Shown here piece by piece: positions 25,237 to 34,369 of a DNA stretch of 64,000 nt. This DNA comes from Akkermansiaceae bacterium UBA3385 (GTDB taxonomy: Bacteria > Verrucomicrobiota > Verrucomicrobiia > Verrucomicrobiales > Akkermansiaceae), in NCBI GenBank assembly GCA_002358905.1, contig DEPT01000023.1, positions 1 through 64,000 on the forward strand, written 5' to 3'. The number at the start of each line of letters is the position of its first letter. Position 1 is the first letter of the stretch. The notes beneath the pieces were generated by a model. That model was given only the letters and a program-made list of their open reading frames with translations, searched no databases and had not been told where the DNA came from. The translations under genes and the position numbers were made by a program.

Positions 25237-26523
25237 TTATTCGGGCAGACATTCGCCTTCCACCATTTGTTCCAGAGTCTGACGGTGGCGGATGATGCTC
25301 CACTTGTTCCCATCCACAAGAACTTCTGCGGCCAGCGGGCGGGAGTTGTAGGTGGAAGCCATGCTGAACCCGTAGGCACCGGCGCTCATCTCGGCCAGCA
25401 CTTCACCAGGTCTCACGTCCGCAATGCGGCGGTTCTGCGCCTGGAAATCGCCGGACTCACAGATAGGTCCAACTATGTCTGCCACGATTTCATCGCCGGA
25501 GTGCTCCTTCACAGGCCAGATTTCGTGGTAGCCTTCGTACAGAGCAGGGCGGATGATGTCGTTCATGCCGGCATCAATCATTTTGAATGTTTTGGCTTCC
25601 CCCTTTTTCTCATAGATGCATGTGGTGAGCAAGGCTGCCGCATTGCCGACCAGTCTGCGCCCGGGTTCAATGAGAATTCTGATGCCCAGAGGCTTGAGCA
25701 GGGGAATGAGCGATTCTGCATAGCTCTGGATGGTAATCTGCTCAGGGTGTTCTGCCCACCATTCCGCTTTGCCGGAATCAAGGCAACCATCGTATACAAT
25801 ACCGATTCCTCCGCCAATGGACCAGAACTCAATGTTGTAGAGCTCCATGAATTTCTTCACAATGGGCATTACCTTCACCACGGCATCGACAAAGGGTTGT
25901 TCTTCGGTCAACTGTGAGCCGATGTGCATCTGCAGCCCCTTGATGTGCAGGTTTGGCATCTCTGCCGCAATGGTGGCGTACACGTCCTCAATGCGGGTTA
26001 TATCCACACCGAACTTGTTTTCGTTTGTACCGGTGGTGATGTATTTGTGCGTGTGGGCGTCAACATGCGGGTTCACGCGCACGGCAACAGGGGCTTTAAC
26101 CCCCATTTCACCCGCAATGCGGTTAATTTCGCGAAGTTCGTTTTCGCTTTCACAGTTGAAACAATATATTTTCTGCTTCAACGCATAGCGGATTTCTGGT
26201 TCTGTCTTGGCCACACCGGCATAGGTGCACAGGGCAGGATTTCCCCCTGCGTTGATGACGCGCCAGAGTTCGCCGCCTGAAACGATGTCGAATCCGGCTC
26301 CCTGCTTAGCCATGAGATTCAGAATGGCCTTGTTGGAACATGCCTTTACTGCATAGGCCACATGGGCATCCAGCGGAGCCATGGCATTGCGGAAATCGGT
26401 CAGATCATCGGTGAGGGTTTTCTTGCTGTATACGAAAACCGGTGTTCCGACAGCCTTTGCAATATCTGCCAGGTTTACGTTCTCGCAGTAGAGGGAGCCA
26501 TTCTTGTAGGCGAACGAATGCAT
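25237..26523 (-). CDS. lysA: Diaminopimelate decarboxylase
   Basis: Last step of lysine synthesis, decarboxylating meso-diaminopimelate; PLP-dependent, fold type III. The PLP Lys is in HVAYAVKACSNKAIL (about residue 58), the His-containing LHIKGLQMHIGSQL and the Gly-rich SIGGGIGIVYDG follow, then EPGRRLVGNAAALLT and the dimer-interface Cys motif GPICESGDF. GAYGFSMASTYNSRP is the expected C-terminal substrate motif. The ATG shares its A with the stop of the upstream permease gene (TAATG), so translation is probably coupled. Confidence 0.95.
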   Translation of the reverse strand: MHSFAYKNGSLYCENVNLADIAKAVGTPVFVYSKKTLTDDLTDFRNAMAPLDAHVAYAVKACSNKAILNLMAKQGAGFDIVSGGELWRVINAGGNPALCTYAGVAKTEPEIRYALKQKIYCFNCESENELREINRIAGEMGVKAPVAVRVNPHVDAHTHKYITTGTNENKFGVDITRIEDVYATIAAEMPNLHIKGLQMHIGSQLTEEQPFVDAVVKVMPIVKKFMELYNIEFWSIGGGIGIVYDGCLDSGKAEWWAEHPEQITIQSYAESLIPLLKPLGIRILIEPGRRLVGNAAALLTTCIYEKKGEAKTFKMIDAGMNDIIRPALYEGYHEIWPVKEHSGDEIVADIVGPICESGDFQAQNRRIADVRPGEVLAEMSAGAYGFSMASTYNSRPLAAEVLVDGNKWSIIRHRQTLEQMVEGECLPE

Positions 26524-27629
26524 TACTTGTTGGTGTGTTGTTTGATTTTTTCAACGTGGGGCGGAGGTTCGTCGGAGATGATGGTAGCCGCCCAGGAAAG
26601 GTCACGGGAGTTGACGAGTGCCAGCTTGATGAGCACCATGATGGGAACCGCCAGCAACATGCCGATGGGCCCCCAGACCCACCCCCAGAACAGCACGGCC
26701 AGGACGACCACTGTTGTAGCGATGCCAAACTGTTTGCCCAGGAAAATGGGTTCGATACCATTACCAATGGCAAAGTTGATGCCTATATAGCAAAGAGTGA
26801 TGATGGCGGCATCTCCCCAGCCACCCATAAGAAGCGCCATGATGATGGGGGGAATTGCAGCTACAATGGAGCCAATGGTGGGAATGTAATTGAGCACATA
26901 GGCCAATACCCCCCACAGGAAAGCAAAGGGAACATCCCATGCTGCGCAAGCCCACCAGGCCAGTGCACCTGTTGTAGCGCTGGCAATGGTCTTGATAAGC
27001 AGGTAACGCTGTATGCCACGCAGGGCAATGGTGAAATCTTCTTTTCCCTTGGTGCTGTTGGGCAGACGGTGCAGGTTGCGCTTGAAGAGTTTTGCTTCGC
27101 CCAGCATGAAAGTCATGAGCACCAACACCAGCGTGCAGGTGGTTACAAAGGAAATGGCCTGGCCTGAGATGGCTTGTACCATGCTCACTAATTGTTGAGT
27201 GTCAAATACGTCCTGGGGTGAGCTTACCAGCGCTCTGGCTTGTTCTTCCATGCCAAAGTTGCCGAGCCAGTGCATCAGCTCATTGTATTTTTCCACCATG
27301 CGGGCAGTGAAGTCCCCTTGCAGGGTGCTTTTCATATCTGCTGCCAGGAACTTGATGATGCTGGCCACGCCGAAGAGAATGCCGCCATCTGCAATAACGG
27401 TGGCGGTGACGGCCAGCCAGTGGGGGAAACGCAGATATTTGCGCAGTAGTTTGGTGATGGAGTAACTGATAATGGCCAGGAAGCCGGCCATCATGATGGG
27501 CAGTAGCACGCTGCGCGCTGCCTGCAAGCCCATAATCACCACGACCGCTGCTGCTGCCGTGAGCAGAACGCGGGCTCCTTCGCCGAATCCCGGCGAAAGT
27601 TCATTCCGATTTTCCTGAGGCTTTGACAT
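26523..27629 (-). CDS. AI-2E transporter family (PerM-like) permease
   Basis: A 368-residue membrane protein with the family's layout: two N-terminal helices (VLLTAAAAVVVIMGLQAARSVLLPIMMAGFLAIISYSI), one more helix, a large soluble-helical insert (about 80-150), then a set of helices including GVLAYVLNYIPTIGSIVAAIPPIIMALL, the hallmark of this family (Y-I-P-x-x-G). Members have been tied to autoinducer-2 export and to Na+/H+ antiport; the substrate here is not evident. lysA follows with overlapping stop and start. Confidence 0.85.
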   Translation of the reverse strand: MSKPQENRNELSPGFGEGARVLLTAAAAVVVIMGLQAARSVLLPIMMAGFLAIISYSITKLLRKYLRFPHWLAVTATVIADGGILFGVASIIKFLAADMKSTLQGDFTARMVEKYNELMHWLGNFGMEEQARALVSSPQDVFDTQQLVSMVQAISGQAISFVTTCTLVLVLMTFMLGEAKLFKRNLHRLPNSTKGKEDFTIALRGIQRYLLIKTIASATTGALAWWACAAWDVPFAFLWGVLAYVLNYIPTIGSIVAAIPPIIMALLMGGWGDAAIITLCYIGINFAIGNGIEPIFLGKQFGIATTVVVLAVLFWGWVWGPIGMLLAVPIMVLIKLALVNSRDLSWAATIISDEPPPHVEKIKQHTNK

Positions 27630-27640
27630 AATTCCGGGCT

Positions 27641-27670
27641 ATTCTACACACCGTACCAGTCCATTTCAAG
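27641..27670 (-). promoter_or_regulatory. Promoter of permease-lysA operon
   Basis: Minus strand: TTGAAA, 17-bp spacer, TAGAAT, about 11 bases before the ATG. Confidence 0.55.
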
Positions 27671-27699
27671 CGGAATGGTGGTCATGGTGTAAAAAACGC

Positions 27700-28857
27700 T
27701 CATGATTTGCCATTCTGCAGCCTGATGATGGCATCATACATGGCTTGCAGCCCTTGCTCCAGAATCTGGGGCGAGGTGGCAAAGTTCAGTCGCACACACT
27801 GGGGGGCGCCGAAGTTGGCGCCGTTGTCCAGGAAAACATCTGCCTGTTCCAGGAAGAACTTGTGCGGTGATTCGACACCCAGGGCAGAGCAGTCAATCCA
27901 TGCCAGGTAAGTGGCCTCCTGGTGGCGTACGTTCAGCATGGGCAGTTTTTCGGCAACAAAATCGTAAACAATCTGTCGGTTCTGGCGCAGAGTTCGTAGC
28001 AGCTGCTTGTGCCATTCCCAGCCATCGCGGTACGCTGCCAGGGATGCCGCATAAGCAAAGACATTGAGGGTGGGCAGGGTGTGCCCTTGTATTTTCCGTA
28101 TGTTTTCCAGAAGCGCAGCATTGGGGACCGCCATGTAGGTAAAGCATATACCTGCGATATTAAAGGTCTTGCTTGGTGCGCTCAGCATCACGACCCGCTG
28201 CAGCAGATGTTCCGGCAGACTGAGGGCTGTTGTGTGTTTAGCGTCTTCATCCAGAACAAGGTCGCAGTGAATTTCATCGGAACAGAGAATCAGATCATGC
28301 CGTTCGCAGAACTCGCCAAGCCGCAGGATATCCTCGCGGCTCCATACTCGGCCCAGCGGATTGTGCGGATTGCACAGCAGGAACATTCTGGTGTTGGGTG
28401 TAACGGCAGCTTCCATGGCTTCCCAGTCAAACTCCCAACGCCCGTCTACATTGATATAGGGTACTTGAAGCAGACTGCATCGGGCGTCTTCATGGCAGTG
28501 CAGCATAGGTGGGTACACAGGGGTGCACACCATCACTTCGTGTTCCGGCTTTGTGCAGGCCGTTCGGGCCACCAGGGTGAATGCAGGCACGCAGCCAGGC
28601 AGAGCATGCAGCCATTCGGGTTGCGGATTTTCCACGCCGTGCATATTCTTCAGATAGGCGCAGATGGCCTCGCGCAATTCATCCGTCATGAAGGCATATC
28701 CGTAGAACCGGTGGTTAAGGCGCTGCTGCAGAGCCTCAACCACGCAGGGCGGAGATTCTATATCCATATCCGCTATGCCGAAAGGAAGGGGGCCTTGTAA
28801 ATCCCATTTAATATTGCCAGTTTCGCGGCGCGTATCGGTGGAGGCAAATCGTATCAT
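27700..28857 (-). CDS. PatB/MalY-family aminotransferase (C-S lyase type)
   Basis: Fold-type I PLP enzyme of the MalY/PatB group, usually a cystathionine beta-lyase acting on cysteine-sulfur conjugates. The opening DLQGPLPFGIADMDIESPPCVVEAL is the family's characteristic start. Others are HNPLGRVWSREDI, LCSDEIHCDLV, and the PLP Lys in SAPSKTFNIAGI (about residue 233); the C-terminus has CVRLNFATSPQILEQGLQ. Length 385 is normal. It may serve methionine synthesis or sulfur release; the substrate is not fixed by sequence. Confidence 0.88.
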   Translation of the reverse strand: MIRFASTDTRRETGNIKWDLQGPLPFGIADMDIESPPCVVEALQQRLNHRFYGYAFMTDELREAICAYLKNMHGVENPQPEWLHALPGCVPAFTLVARTACTKPEHEVMVCTPVYPPMLHCHEDARCSLLQVPYINVDGRWEFDWEAMEAAVTPNTRMFLLCNPHNPLGRVWSREDILRLGEFCERHDLILCSDEIHCDLVLDEDAKHTTALSLPEHLLQRVVMLSAPSKTFNIAGICFTYMAVPNAALLENIRKIQGHTLPTLNVFAYAASLAAYRDGWEWHKQLLRTLRQNRQIVYDFVAEKLPMLNVRHQEATYLAWIDCSALGVESPHKFFLEQADVFLDNGANFGAPQCVRLNFATSPQILEQGLQAMYDAIIRLQNGKS

Positions 28858-28913
28858 GACAGTAATGCTTCAGCTGGGGTACAGACTATCAGGATTTCTT
28901 CTGTGTAACAAGC

Positions 28914-28941
28914 AAAAAAACCTTGCATTGCTGCAAGGTTT
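28914..28941 (-). terminator. Terminator of tRNA-Val
   Basis: AAACCTTGCA pairs with TGCAAGGTTT around a 4-base loop, followed on the minus strand by a run of T (complement of 28914-28920). Confidence 0.8.
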
Positions 28942-28947
28942 TCGGAG

Positions 28948-29019
28948 TACGAAGTATAAGATTCGAACTTATGACCCCATCCGTGTGAAGGATGTGCTCT
29001 ACCACTGAGCTAACTTCGC
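28948..29019 (-). tRNA. tRNA-Val (anticodon CAC)
   Basis: On the minus strand the acceptor arm GCGAAGT pairs with ACTTCGT (first pair G-U), followed by discriminator A; no CCA is encoded. The D arm has TAGCTCAGTGGTAGAGCA. The anticodon stem CATCC/GGATG encloses the loop TTCACAC, giving CAC, which reads GUG. The T arm shows GTTCGAATC. A promoter (TTGCAT-17-TATCAT) lies upstream at about 29051-29079 and a hairpin with a T-run lies downstream. Confidence 0.9.
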
Positions 29020-29050
29020 ATGTTCTGCTCCCTACCGGGTGCGGCGAGAT

Positions 29051-29080
29051 GATACATGAAGGCCGCTCTGAATGCAAGCC
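29051..29080 (-). promoter_or_regulatory. tRNA-Val promoter
   Basis: Minus strand: TTGCAT, 17-bp spacer, TATCAT, about 30 bases before the mature tRNA. Confidence 0.55.
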
Positions 29081-29158
29081 TTTTTTTTCTCTTTTTTTGC
29101 CGTTTTTTTACCGCGTTGCTCTATATGGCTGATTTTGAGGTGTTTTCTATATGGAAAA

Positions 29159-30094
29159 TTATTCCCAGGTGGTCATTTCCTGAAATGCGGCAATGCGGCG
29201 GGCTAATTCGTGAAGCCCGAGAGAGAACAGAGATATGGTGCCGAACTTCTCGCAAACAGCGGCTGCCACCACGGTCGCAATAGCCACACCTCGCTTCATG
29301 TCTTCCCATGCGGGCTCTCCTCCATTCAGGCATTTGGTGAGGTAACCGGCGAGCGCGCCCATGTAGGCATCTCCCGCGCCGGTGGGGTCCTGCGCGTGTT
29401 TGAGCGGCCAGGCCGGGCAGCGGAAAATGCGGGTTTCGCCCTCCGGTGTGCGGTGGAAAAGGGTTGAGCCGTGGCTGCCGTGCTTCACAATGGCGTAGCG
29501 CGGCCCTGCCGCCAGCAGCTTCTCTCCGGCTTCGATGGCATCATCCGTCTGCGCCCAGAATTGCGCTTCTTCGTCGTTCATGAGCATCAGGTCTACATTC
29601 CTGAGCAGTTCGGTGGCGTATTCCGGCTCACGCTCCAGCCAGCTCTTCATGGAATCCGCCATGCGGAAACAGGCGTGCGGGCATTGCTGCAGCATGCGGT
29701 TCTGCAGGCGCGGGGTTACATTGGTGGCCACGGCAATGCTGCATTCCTGCAGCTCCTGCGGCAGCTGCATCACCCAGTGTTCCTGCACCCCCTCGGTGCG
29801 GCTCACGGTGGTTCGGTTGTTCATGTCCTCCTCGTACTTGCCCGTCCACGCGAAGGTCTGGCCTTTTTCGTGAGCCACGTGCTTCATGCTCACGCCGCGC
29901 AGTTCAAGCGCCTGTTCCCAGGCAGGGGGGAAGTCATCGCCCACCACACCGACCATGTCCACCTTGTCCGTGACCAGCCGTGCCGCCAGTGCTGCATAAG
30001 GCCCCGAACCACCCATCACCGAATTCACCTGTCCACCAGGCGTAATGAGGGTATCAATGGCAATCGTGCCGTAAATAAGTGCGCGTCCGTTCAT
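29159..30094 (-). CDS. PfkB-family carbohydrate/nucleoside kinase
   Basis: Ribokinase-like kinase of 311 residues. The N-terminal Gly motif is VMGGSGPYAALAARLV, and the C-terminal signature with the catalytic base is DPTGAGDAYMGALAGYL (about residue 245). ACFRMADSMKSWLE and VDLMLMNDEEAQFW match the middle of the family, closest in style to sugar or adenosine kinases. The substrate cannot be read from the sequence. It lies alone between the tRNA and the mobile element. Confidence 0.85.
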   Translation of the reverse strand: MNGRALIYGTIAIDTLITPGGQVNSVMGGSGPYAALAARLVTDKVDMVGVVGDDFPPAWEQALELRGVSMKHVAHEKGQTFAWTGKYEEDMNNRTTVSRTEGVQEHWVMQLPQELQECSIAVATNVTPRLQNRMLQQCPHACFRMADSMKSWLEREPEYATELLRNVDLMLMNDEEAQFWAQTDDAIEAGEKLLAAGPRYAIVKHGSHGSTLFHRTPEGETRIFRCPAWPLKHAQDPTGAGDAYMGALAGYLTKCLNGGEPAWEDMKRGVAIATVVAAAVCEKFGTISLFSLGLHELARRIAAFQEMTTWE

Positions 30095-30202
30095 GAAGGT
30101 GTGAGGGATATTGCTTATATGAGGTATAGTAAGAAAAAATAAGGCACGCCTTGTTGCGCTTGTACCTTTCCCGGAAGAAAAAGCAGAGACATCAGCGTGC
30201 TA

Positions 30203-30240
30203 TGACGAGCTGCTTATAGCATGGATATGCTTTCTCGTCA
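30203..30240. other. Hairpin left of the mobile element
   Basis: TGACGAG (30203-30209) pairs with CTCGTCA (30234-30240), with a nested AGCAT/ATGCT stem inside. It lies in a gene-free stretch (30095-30410) where no other feature was seen except one copy of a 16-bp sequence repeated beyond the element. Confidence 0.35.
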
Positions 30241-30411
30241 AGTTTTGGGTGCGGTGGAACAGGGTAAGTTACGCGTGCTCGAAAGATGAAATTGTGAGAA
30301 GTAGTCTTTTGCAGGAATGCAGATTAGTAATCCGGCATGACAGGTCTGTGTGAGCCATATGCTGTGCCTGTGCATTTTTTCTGAACTGTTATTTTCAGTA
30401 AGTAGCTTTTG

Positions 30412-30524
30412 AAAGCCCGTTCCACGGGCGACATATCAATAGCGAGTGGTGGAGCGGCACTAGCCGCGTAACCACTCGTCTAGTAAAAAATAGACGTAGA
30501 ACCCGTGGAAACGGGTGACAGAAA
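30412..30524 (+). repeat. Left inverted, hairpin-rich end
   Basis: Hairpins at 30415-30429, 30443-30478 and 30501-30516. Near-identical to the reverse complement of the right end. Confidence 0.85.
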
Positions 30525-30679
30525 GCGAGACCGGGGAAACTATCTGTTGCATGGAAGGAGACCTAATTATAAATCATTGCGATACGTGTGCTCAATACAT
30601 GCCCTTTTCTTTTTTACTGTTGTTTTATCTTGCCATCAGGTGGGCAGATTGGTACTATAATGAGCGGTCTGCTTAAATT

Positions 30680-31129
30680 ATGGGGCGTTCATACACAAAC
30701 ATCATCATTCATCTGATCTTTCACATTAAGAGCTCCACATGTCCTATGAAAGAAGATGATTTGCCGCAGATATTCCGTTACATAGGCGGCATTATTCGTT
30801 CTGCATCTGGTTTTTCCTATACGATAGGAGGACGACCTGACCACATACACATCCTGACGACTCTCCCAATCTCCATGACGGTGCCCGATTTTGTCCGCAC
30901 AATCAAGGCCAGCTCCAGCAAATGGATAAAGCAGCTTGCTCCTGAATACAAGGATTTCTCCTGGCAGGAAGGTTACGGAGCTTTTTCTGTAAGTGAATCA
31001 GTCAAACACAATGTAGTTGATTACATTAGTAACCAAAAGCATCATCATCAACACCGTTCTGCATATTGTGAGTTTATCCATTTTCTTGAAAAGAACGGGA
31101 TTTGCACGGATTTCGTTCCCCATCAATAG
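30680..31129 (+). CDS. IS200-like Y1 transposase
   Basis: A 149-residue HUH single-strand transposase. The HUH motif is RPDHIHILTTLP (about residues 53-64), and the catalytic Tyr is expected in VVDYISNQKHHH (about residue 114). TIKASSSKWI and WQEGYGAFSVSES match the subgroup of Y1 proteins common in Bacteroidetes and related phyla rather than classical IS200 TnpA. Length is complete for the family and the motifs look intact, so it may be active. It stands between inverted hairpin-rich ends. Confidence 0.88.
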   Translation: MGRSYTNIIIHLIFHIKSSTCPMKEDDLPQIFRYIGGIIRSASGFSYTIGGRPDHIHILTTLPISMTVPDFVRTIKASSSKWIKQLAPEYKDFSWQEGYGAFSVSESVKHNVVDYISNQKHHHQHRSAYCEFIHFLEKNGICTDFVPHQ

Positions 31130-31165
31130 TCTTAAGTAAAATACAGGACAATATATATAGCCTGG

Positions 31166-31278
31166 CTCTCTGTCACCCGTTCCACGGGTTCCGTTGTCTT
31201 TTTCTATCTGACGAGTGGTTACGCGGCTGATGCCGCTCCACCACTCGCTATTGATATGACGCCCGTTCCACGGGCTTT
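31166..31278 (-). repeat. Right inverted, hairpin-rich end
   Basis: Hairpins at 31175-31189, about 31212-31247 and 31261-31275. Inverted relative to the left end, except that the outermost palindrome has the same loop orientation on both sides. Confidence 0.85.
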
Positions 31279-31347
31279 AAGAACCGCTTGCGGAGCCTGC
31301 CTGCAGCTCGTCAAATCTGCATTCCTGCAGCTTGTGAGCGCGTCCGT

Positions 31348-33651
31348 TCACAGTTGACCTCCTTCCAGCAGGGTGATAAGTTCTTCCTCTCCGATGACGG
31401 GAATGCCGAGCTTGGCGGCTTTGTCCCGCTTGGAGCCTCCGCCTTCGCCAGCCACCAGATACGTGGTGTTCTTGGTGACGGAACCTGTGGCCTTGCCGCC
31501 GGCTGCGGCGATCAGCTTTTCGAATTCCGGGCGTGGGCGACTCAGCGCACCGGTGAGGACAAATGTCTTGCCGCTCAGCGGGCCTTCTGTCTGGTTGTTC
31601 AGATTTTCAGCGAATCCCGCGGAGACCGGGTTGATGCCCAGTTCTCCCAGCGTTTGCAGCACAGTCTGACCTGCGGCCGAATTGAAGTAGGCCAGAAGTT
31701 TGCGGGTGGAGACAGAACCCAGCGGGTTGGTGAATTTGAGCTTGTTGGCACCATCCGCCTCCAGCTGCACATAGCCGCGGGCGATGAAGTCTGCCGCGGT
31801 GGCGTTCAGGGCGGATTTCAGCTCCTCCTGCTGAGCCTGCAGCTGCTCCTTGTCGGCTCCCTTGTTGGCGCGGGATTTGGGGTTGAGTGTGTTGTATCGT
31901 TCGGTGCCTTCTTCCATCTGCACGAGCAGGTTCAGGAATGCTCCGGAAGCCAGCTCTGTCAGGTTGCGGTGGTATTTTGCCGTAGTGCGTGCTGTCACGG
32001 TGCCAATGGTGGGGATACCGAAGGCGGTGAGCCAGCGTTCGAGGGGAAGATGGCGGGCGGCATCGAGAGCGGCGAGCGCCTTGGCTGCATTCTTCTCACC
32101 GAAGCGGCGGGGCTCCTCGTCGGTACCGAGGTTGAGGGCACCGAGCTGCTCCACAGTAAGGGAGAATAAATCCAGCGGGGTGGAAATCATGCCCCGGTTC
32201 ACCAGGGCTTCGGCCACGGTGCCGCCGAGGTTTTCGATGTCCAGCGCTTCGCGGCGGCAGAAGTAGGTGGTGCGCATGGCGGCCTGTGCGGGGCAGGTGA
32301 AATTGGTGCAACGCCAGGCTACCTGGCCTTCTTCCTGTGCAATGGGGGCACCGCAGCTGGGGCACACGCCGCCAACGGCATTGTACAGGTTGTACGGCAC
32401 GGCATCTGCGGGGCGCTTGCTCATGACCACATGCACCACGGCGGGGATGATTTCGCCGCTTTTTTCCATGAGCACCGTATCGCCGATGCGGATATCCTTG
32501 CGCTCGATTTCATCCTGGTTGTGCAGGGTGGCGCGGGAGACGGTGGTGCCAGAGAGCTGCACGGGTTCCAGCTCGGCCACAGGGGTGAGCACACCTGTGC
32601 GCCCTACCTGGATGCTGATGCCGCGCAGCACGGTTTCCTTCTGCTCCGGCAGATATTTGAAGGCTGCAGCCCAGCGGGGGGCTCGGGCTGTGCTGCCCAG
32701 GGATTCGCGCAGGGCAATGTTGTCCAGCTTGATGACGGCGCCGTCTGTACCATAGCCCAGGTTGCGGCGCAGTTCGTTTACCTGCTGCACGGCGGCGCGG
32801 GTTGCCTCCAGTGAATCGGCATAAATGACCGGCTGGTTGCGGGGAATGCCCATGCGGTCGAGCAGGTCGGTGAAATCCTTGGTTGTGTGCAGGACCGGGC
32901 CTTCGTATACACCCAGACCATGGGCCAGAAAACGCAGCGGACGGCGGGCTACCTCGACAGAATCCAGCAGCTTGATGGTGCCTGCGGTGGCGTTGCGTGG
33001 ATTGGCAAAGGCGGGCAGACCATCGGCATCTCGCTCGGCATTCAGCTGGTCGAAGTCTGCAGAGGGCATGTAGATTTCGCCACGCACCTCCAGTAACTCC
33101 GGTGCATCTGCCGGCAGGGTGAAGGGTATGCTCTTAATCGTGCGGACATTCGCGGTGATGTCATCGCCCGTGCGGCCATCGCCGCGGGTGGCGGCGTAAT
33201 CGAGTTTCCCACGGCGGTAGAGCAGGGTGACGGCGCAGCCATCAATCTTGGGCTCGATGGTGACGCTGGGTGCCTGTTGCCCCAGGCTGCTGCACAGTCT
33301 CTGGTAGAACTCCACCAGCTCGGCATCGGTCTCGCCCTCACCGGGCTTGTGCTCGAAAATATCATCTATACTCTGCATGGGCGCAGGGTGGGTTACCTTG
33401 CGGAAGCCTTCGCTCAGGTCGTTGCCCACGCGCTGGGTGGGGGAATCGGGGGTGATGAATTCCGGATGCTCGCGCTCCAGCTCCTCAATCTCGCGGTAAA
33501 GCTTATCGTACTCTGCATCGCTGATTTCGGGCTGAGCCTGGGCGTAGTACAGCTCATTGTTGTGGCGCACAATGTCGCAGAGCTCCGCGTAGCGTTCCTG
33601 CGGGGGCTGCTGTGCCTGTTGCTGAGTGGCGGCGAATTCGAAGAGGTCCAT
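31348..33651 (-). CDS. ligA: NAD-dependent DNA ligase
   Basis: Seals nicks during replication and repair using NAD. The Ia domain is at the N-terminus (NNELYYAQAQPEISDAEYDKLYREI), the adenylated Lys lies in TIEPKIDGCAVTLLY (about residue 135), and DGAVIKLDN is a later nucleotidyltransferase motif. The four-Cys zinc finger is CPSCGAPIAQEEGQVAWRCTNFTCPAQ, followed by the helix-hairpin-helix region and a C-terminal BRCT domain (SGKTFVLTGALSRPRPEFEKLIAAAGG, about 690-767). At 767 residues it is longer than the usual 670; the extra is around residues 580-640 (an Ala/Lys/Glu-rich stretch). A TTGACC-18-TATGAT promoter sits 14 bases before the ATG. Confidence 0.95.
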   Translation of the reverse strand: MDLFEFAATQQQAQQPPQERYAELCDIVRHNNELYYAQAQPEISDAEYDKLYREIEELEREHPEFITPDSPTQRVGNDLSEGFRKVTHPAPMQSIDDIFEHKPGEGETDAELVEFYQRLCSSLGQQAPSVTIEPKIDGCAVTLLYRRGKLDYAATRGDGRTGDDITANVRTIKSIPFTLPADAPELLEVRGEIYMPSADFDQLNAERDADGLPAFANPRNATAGTIKLLDSVEVARRPLRFLAHGLGVYEGPVLHTTKDFTDLLDRMGIPRNQPVIYADSLEATRAAVQQVNELRRNLGYGTDGAVIKLDNIALRESLGSTARAPRWAAAFKYLPEQKETVLRGISIQVGRTGVLTPVAELEPVQLSGTTVSRATLHNQDEIERKDIRIGDTVLMEKSGEIIPAVVHVVMSKRPADAVPYNLYNAVGGVCPSCGAPIAQEEGQVAWRCTNFTCPAQAAMRTTYFCRREALDIENLGGTVAEALVNRGMISTPLDLFSLTVEQLGALNLGTDEEPRRFGEKNAAKALAALDAARHLPLERWLTAFGIPTIGTVTARTTAKYHRNLTELASGAFLNLLVQMEEGTERYNTLNPKSRANKGADKEQLQAQQEELKSALNATAADFIARGYVQLEADGANKLKFTNPLGSVSTRKLLAYFNSAAGQTVLQTLGELGINPVSAGFAENLNNQTEGPLSGKTFVLTGALSRPRPEFEKLIAAAGGKATGSVTKNTTYLVAGEGGGSKRDKAAKLGIPVIGEEELITLLEGGQL

Positions 33652-33747
33652 GGCTATTGCGTTGCATCATACCACACACGCGCTCGCGCGGTCAATGCCG
33701 GGCTTCGTCTGTAAAACGGAGAGGAACGTTACGGGAGAATTGTTGCT

Positions 33748-34362
33748 TCACCGGATAAAGTGGGTCCAGGCCCGGGGCTCGTCCAGCTGGGGGTGGGCCG
33801 GCCCGGCGGCAATGCACTGCATGACCCATGCGAGATTCTGCCCCAGGTGGCGCAGGGTCTGGGCACCCTCGGCATCCTGCTGGACTTCACCCGGGCGCAT
33901 GCCGTAAATCATGTTCCAGTAGAAAGAGCTGACAAGCGGCTGGTTGTTATAGGTGATGTACTTGTTCAGCCTGTCAAGTGTGGTGCTGGCGCCGCCTCGG
34001 CGGGCCACTGCCACTGTGGCGCCCGGTTTGTAGGCCAGCTTGCTGCCAGCAGAATAGTACAGGCGGTCAAGCAACGCGCAGAGTGAACCATTCGGCCCTG
34101 CAAAGTAGGTGGGGCTCCCCAGTACCAGCCCGTCTATCTCGTCCAGCTGGTCATATATATAGTTATAGAGTTTGTCATTCATGCCGCAGCGCCCGGTCTT
34201 GAGACACTGGCGGCAGCCAATGCAGCCTTGCACAGCCTGGGCACCTATCTGCACGATTTCGGTTTCGATACCTGCCGCGTTCAGACCTTCCGCCACCATA
34301 CAGAGTGCCTGGTAGGTGTTTCCTTTTGCGTTCGGGCTGCCATTAAGAAGAAGCGCTTTCAT
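33748..34362 (-). CDS. NAD(P)H-dependent FMN reductase / flavodoxin-fold protein
   Basis: A 204-residue protein. The N-terminal FMN phosphate loop is LLNGSPNAKGNTYQAL, followed by the Cys-rich QGCIGCRQCLKTGRCGMND typical of iron-sulfur-flavoprotein-like reductases, then DGLVLGSPTYFAGPNGSLCALLDR. The family reduces quinones, flavins or nitro compounds; the substrate is unknown. A TTGAAT-18-TAGACT promoter ends 7 bases before the ATG. Confidence 0.82.
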   Translation of the reverse strand: MKALLLNGSPNAKGNTYQALCMVAEGLNAAGIETEIVQIGAQAVQGCIGCRQCLKTGRCGMNDKLYNYIYDQLDEIDGLVLGSPTYFAGPNGSLCALLDRLYYSAGSKLAYKPGATVAVARRGGASTTLDRLNKYITYNNQPLVSSFYWNMIYGMRPGEVQQDAEGAQTLRHLGQNLAWVMQCIAAGPAHPQLDEPRAWTHFIR

Positions 34363-34369
34363 ACTGCGT

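Larger units (their letters stand above)
30411..31279 (+). mobile_element. REP-like element carrying a Y1 transposase between long inverted ends
   Basis: Two ends of about 110 bp (30412-30524 and 31166-31278) are inverted copies. Bases 30432-30480 match the reverse complement of 31210-31258 at 47 of 49 positions. Each end holds three hairpins: GCCCGT/ACGGGC, CGAGTGGT/ACCACTCG with an inner GCGGC/GCCGC, and ACCCGT/ACGGGT. One Y1-type transposase gene lies between. IS200/IS605 elements have subterminal hairpins but not long inverted ends, so the layout resembles a transposase flanked by REP pairs (REPtron/RAYT-like). No other copy was seen in this window. Confidence 0.75.
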
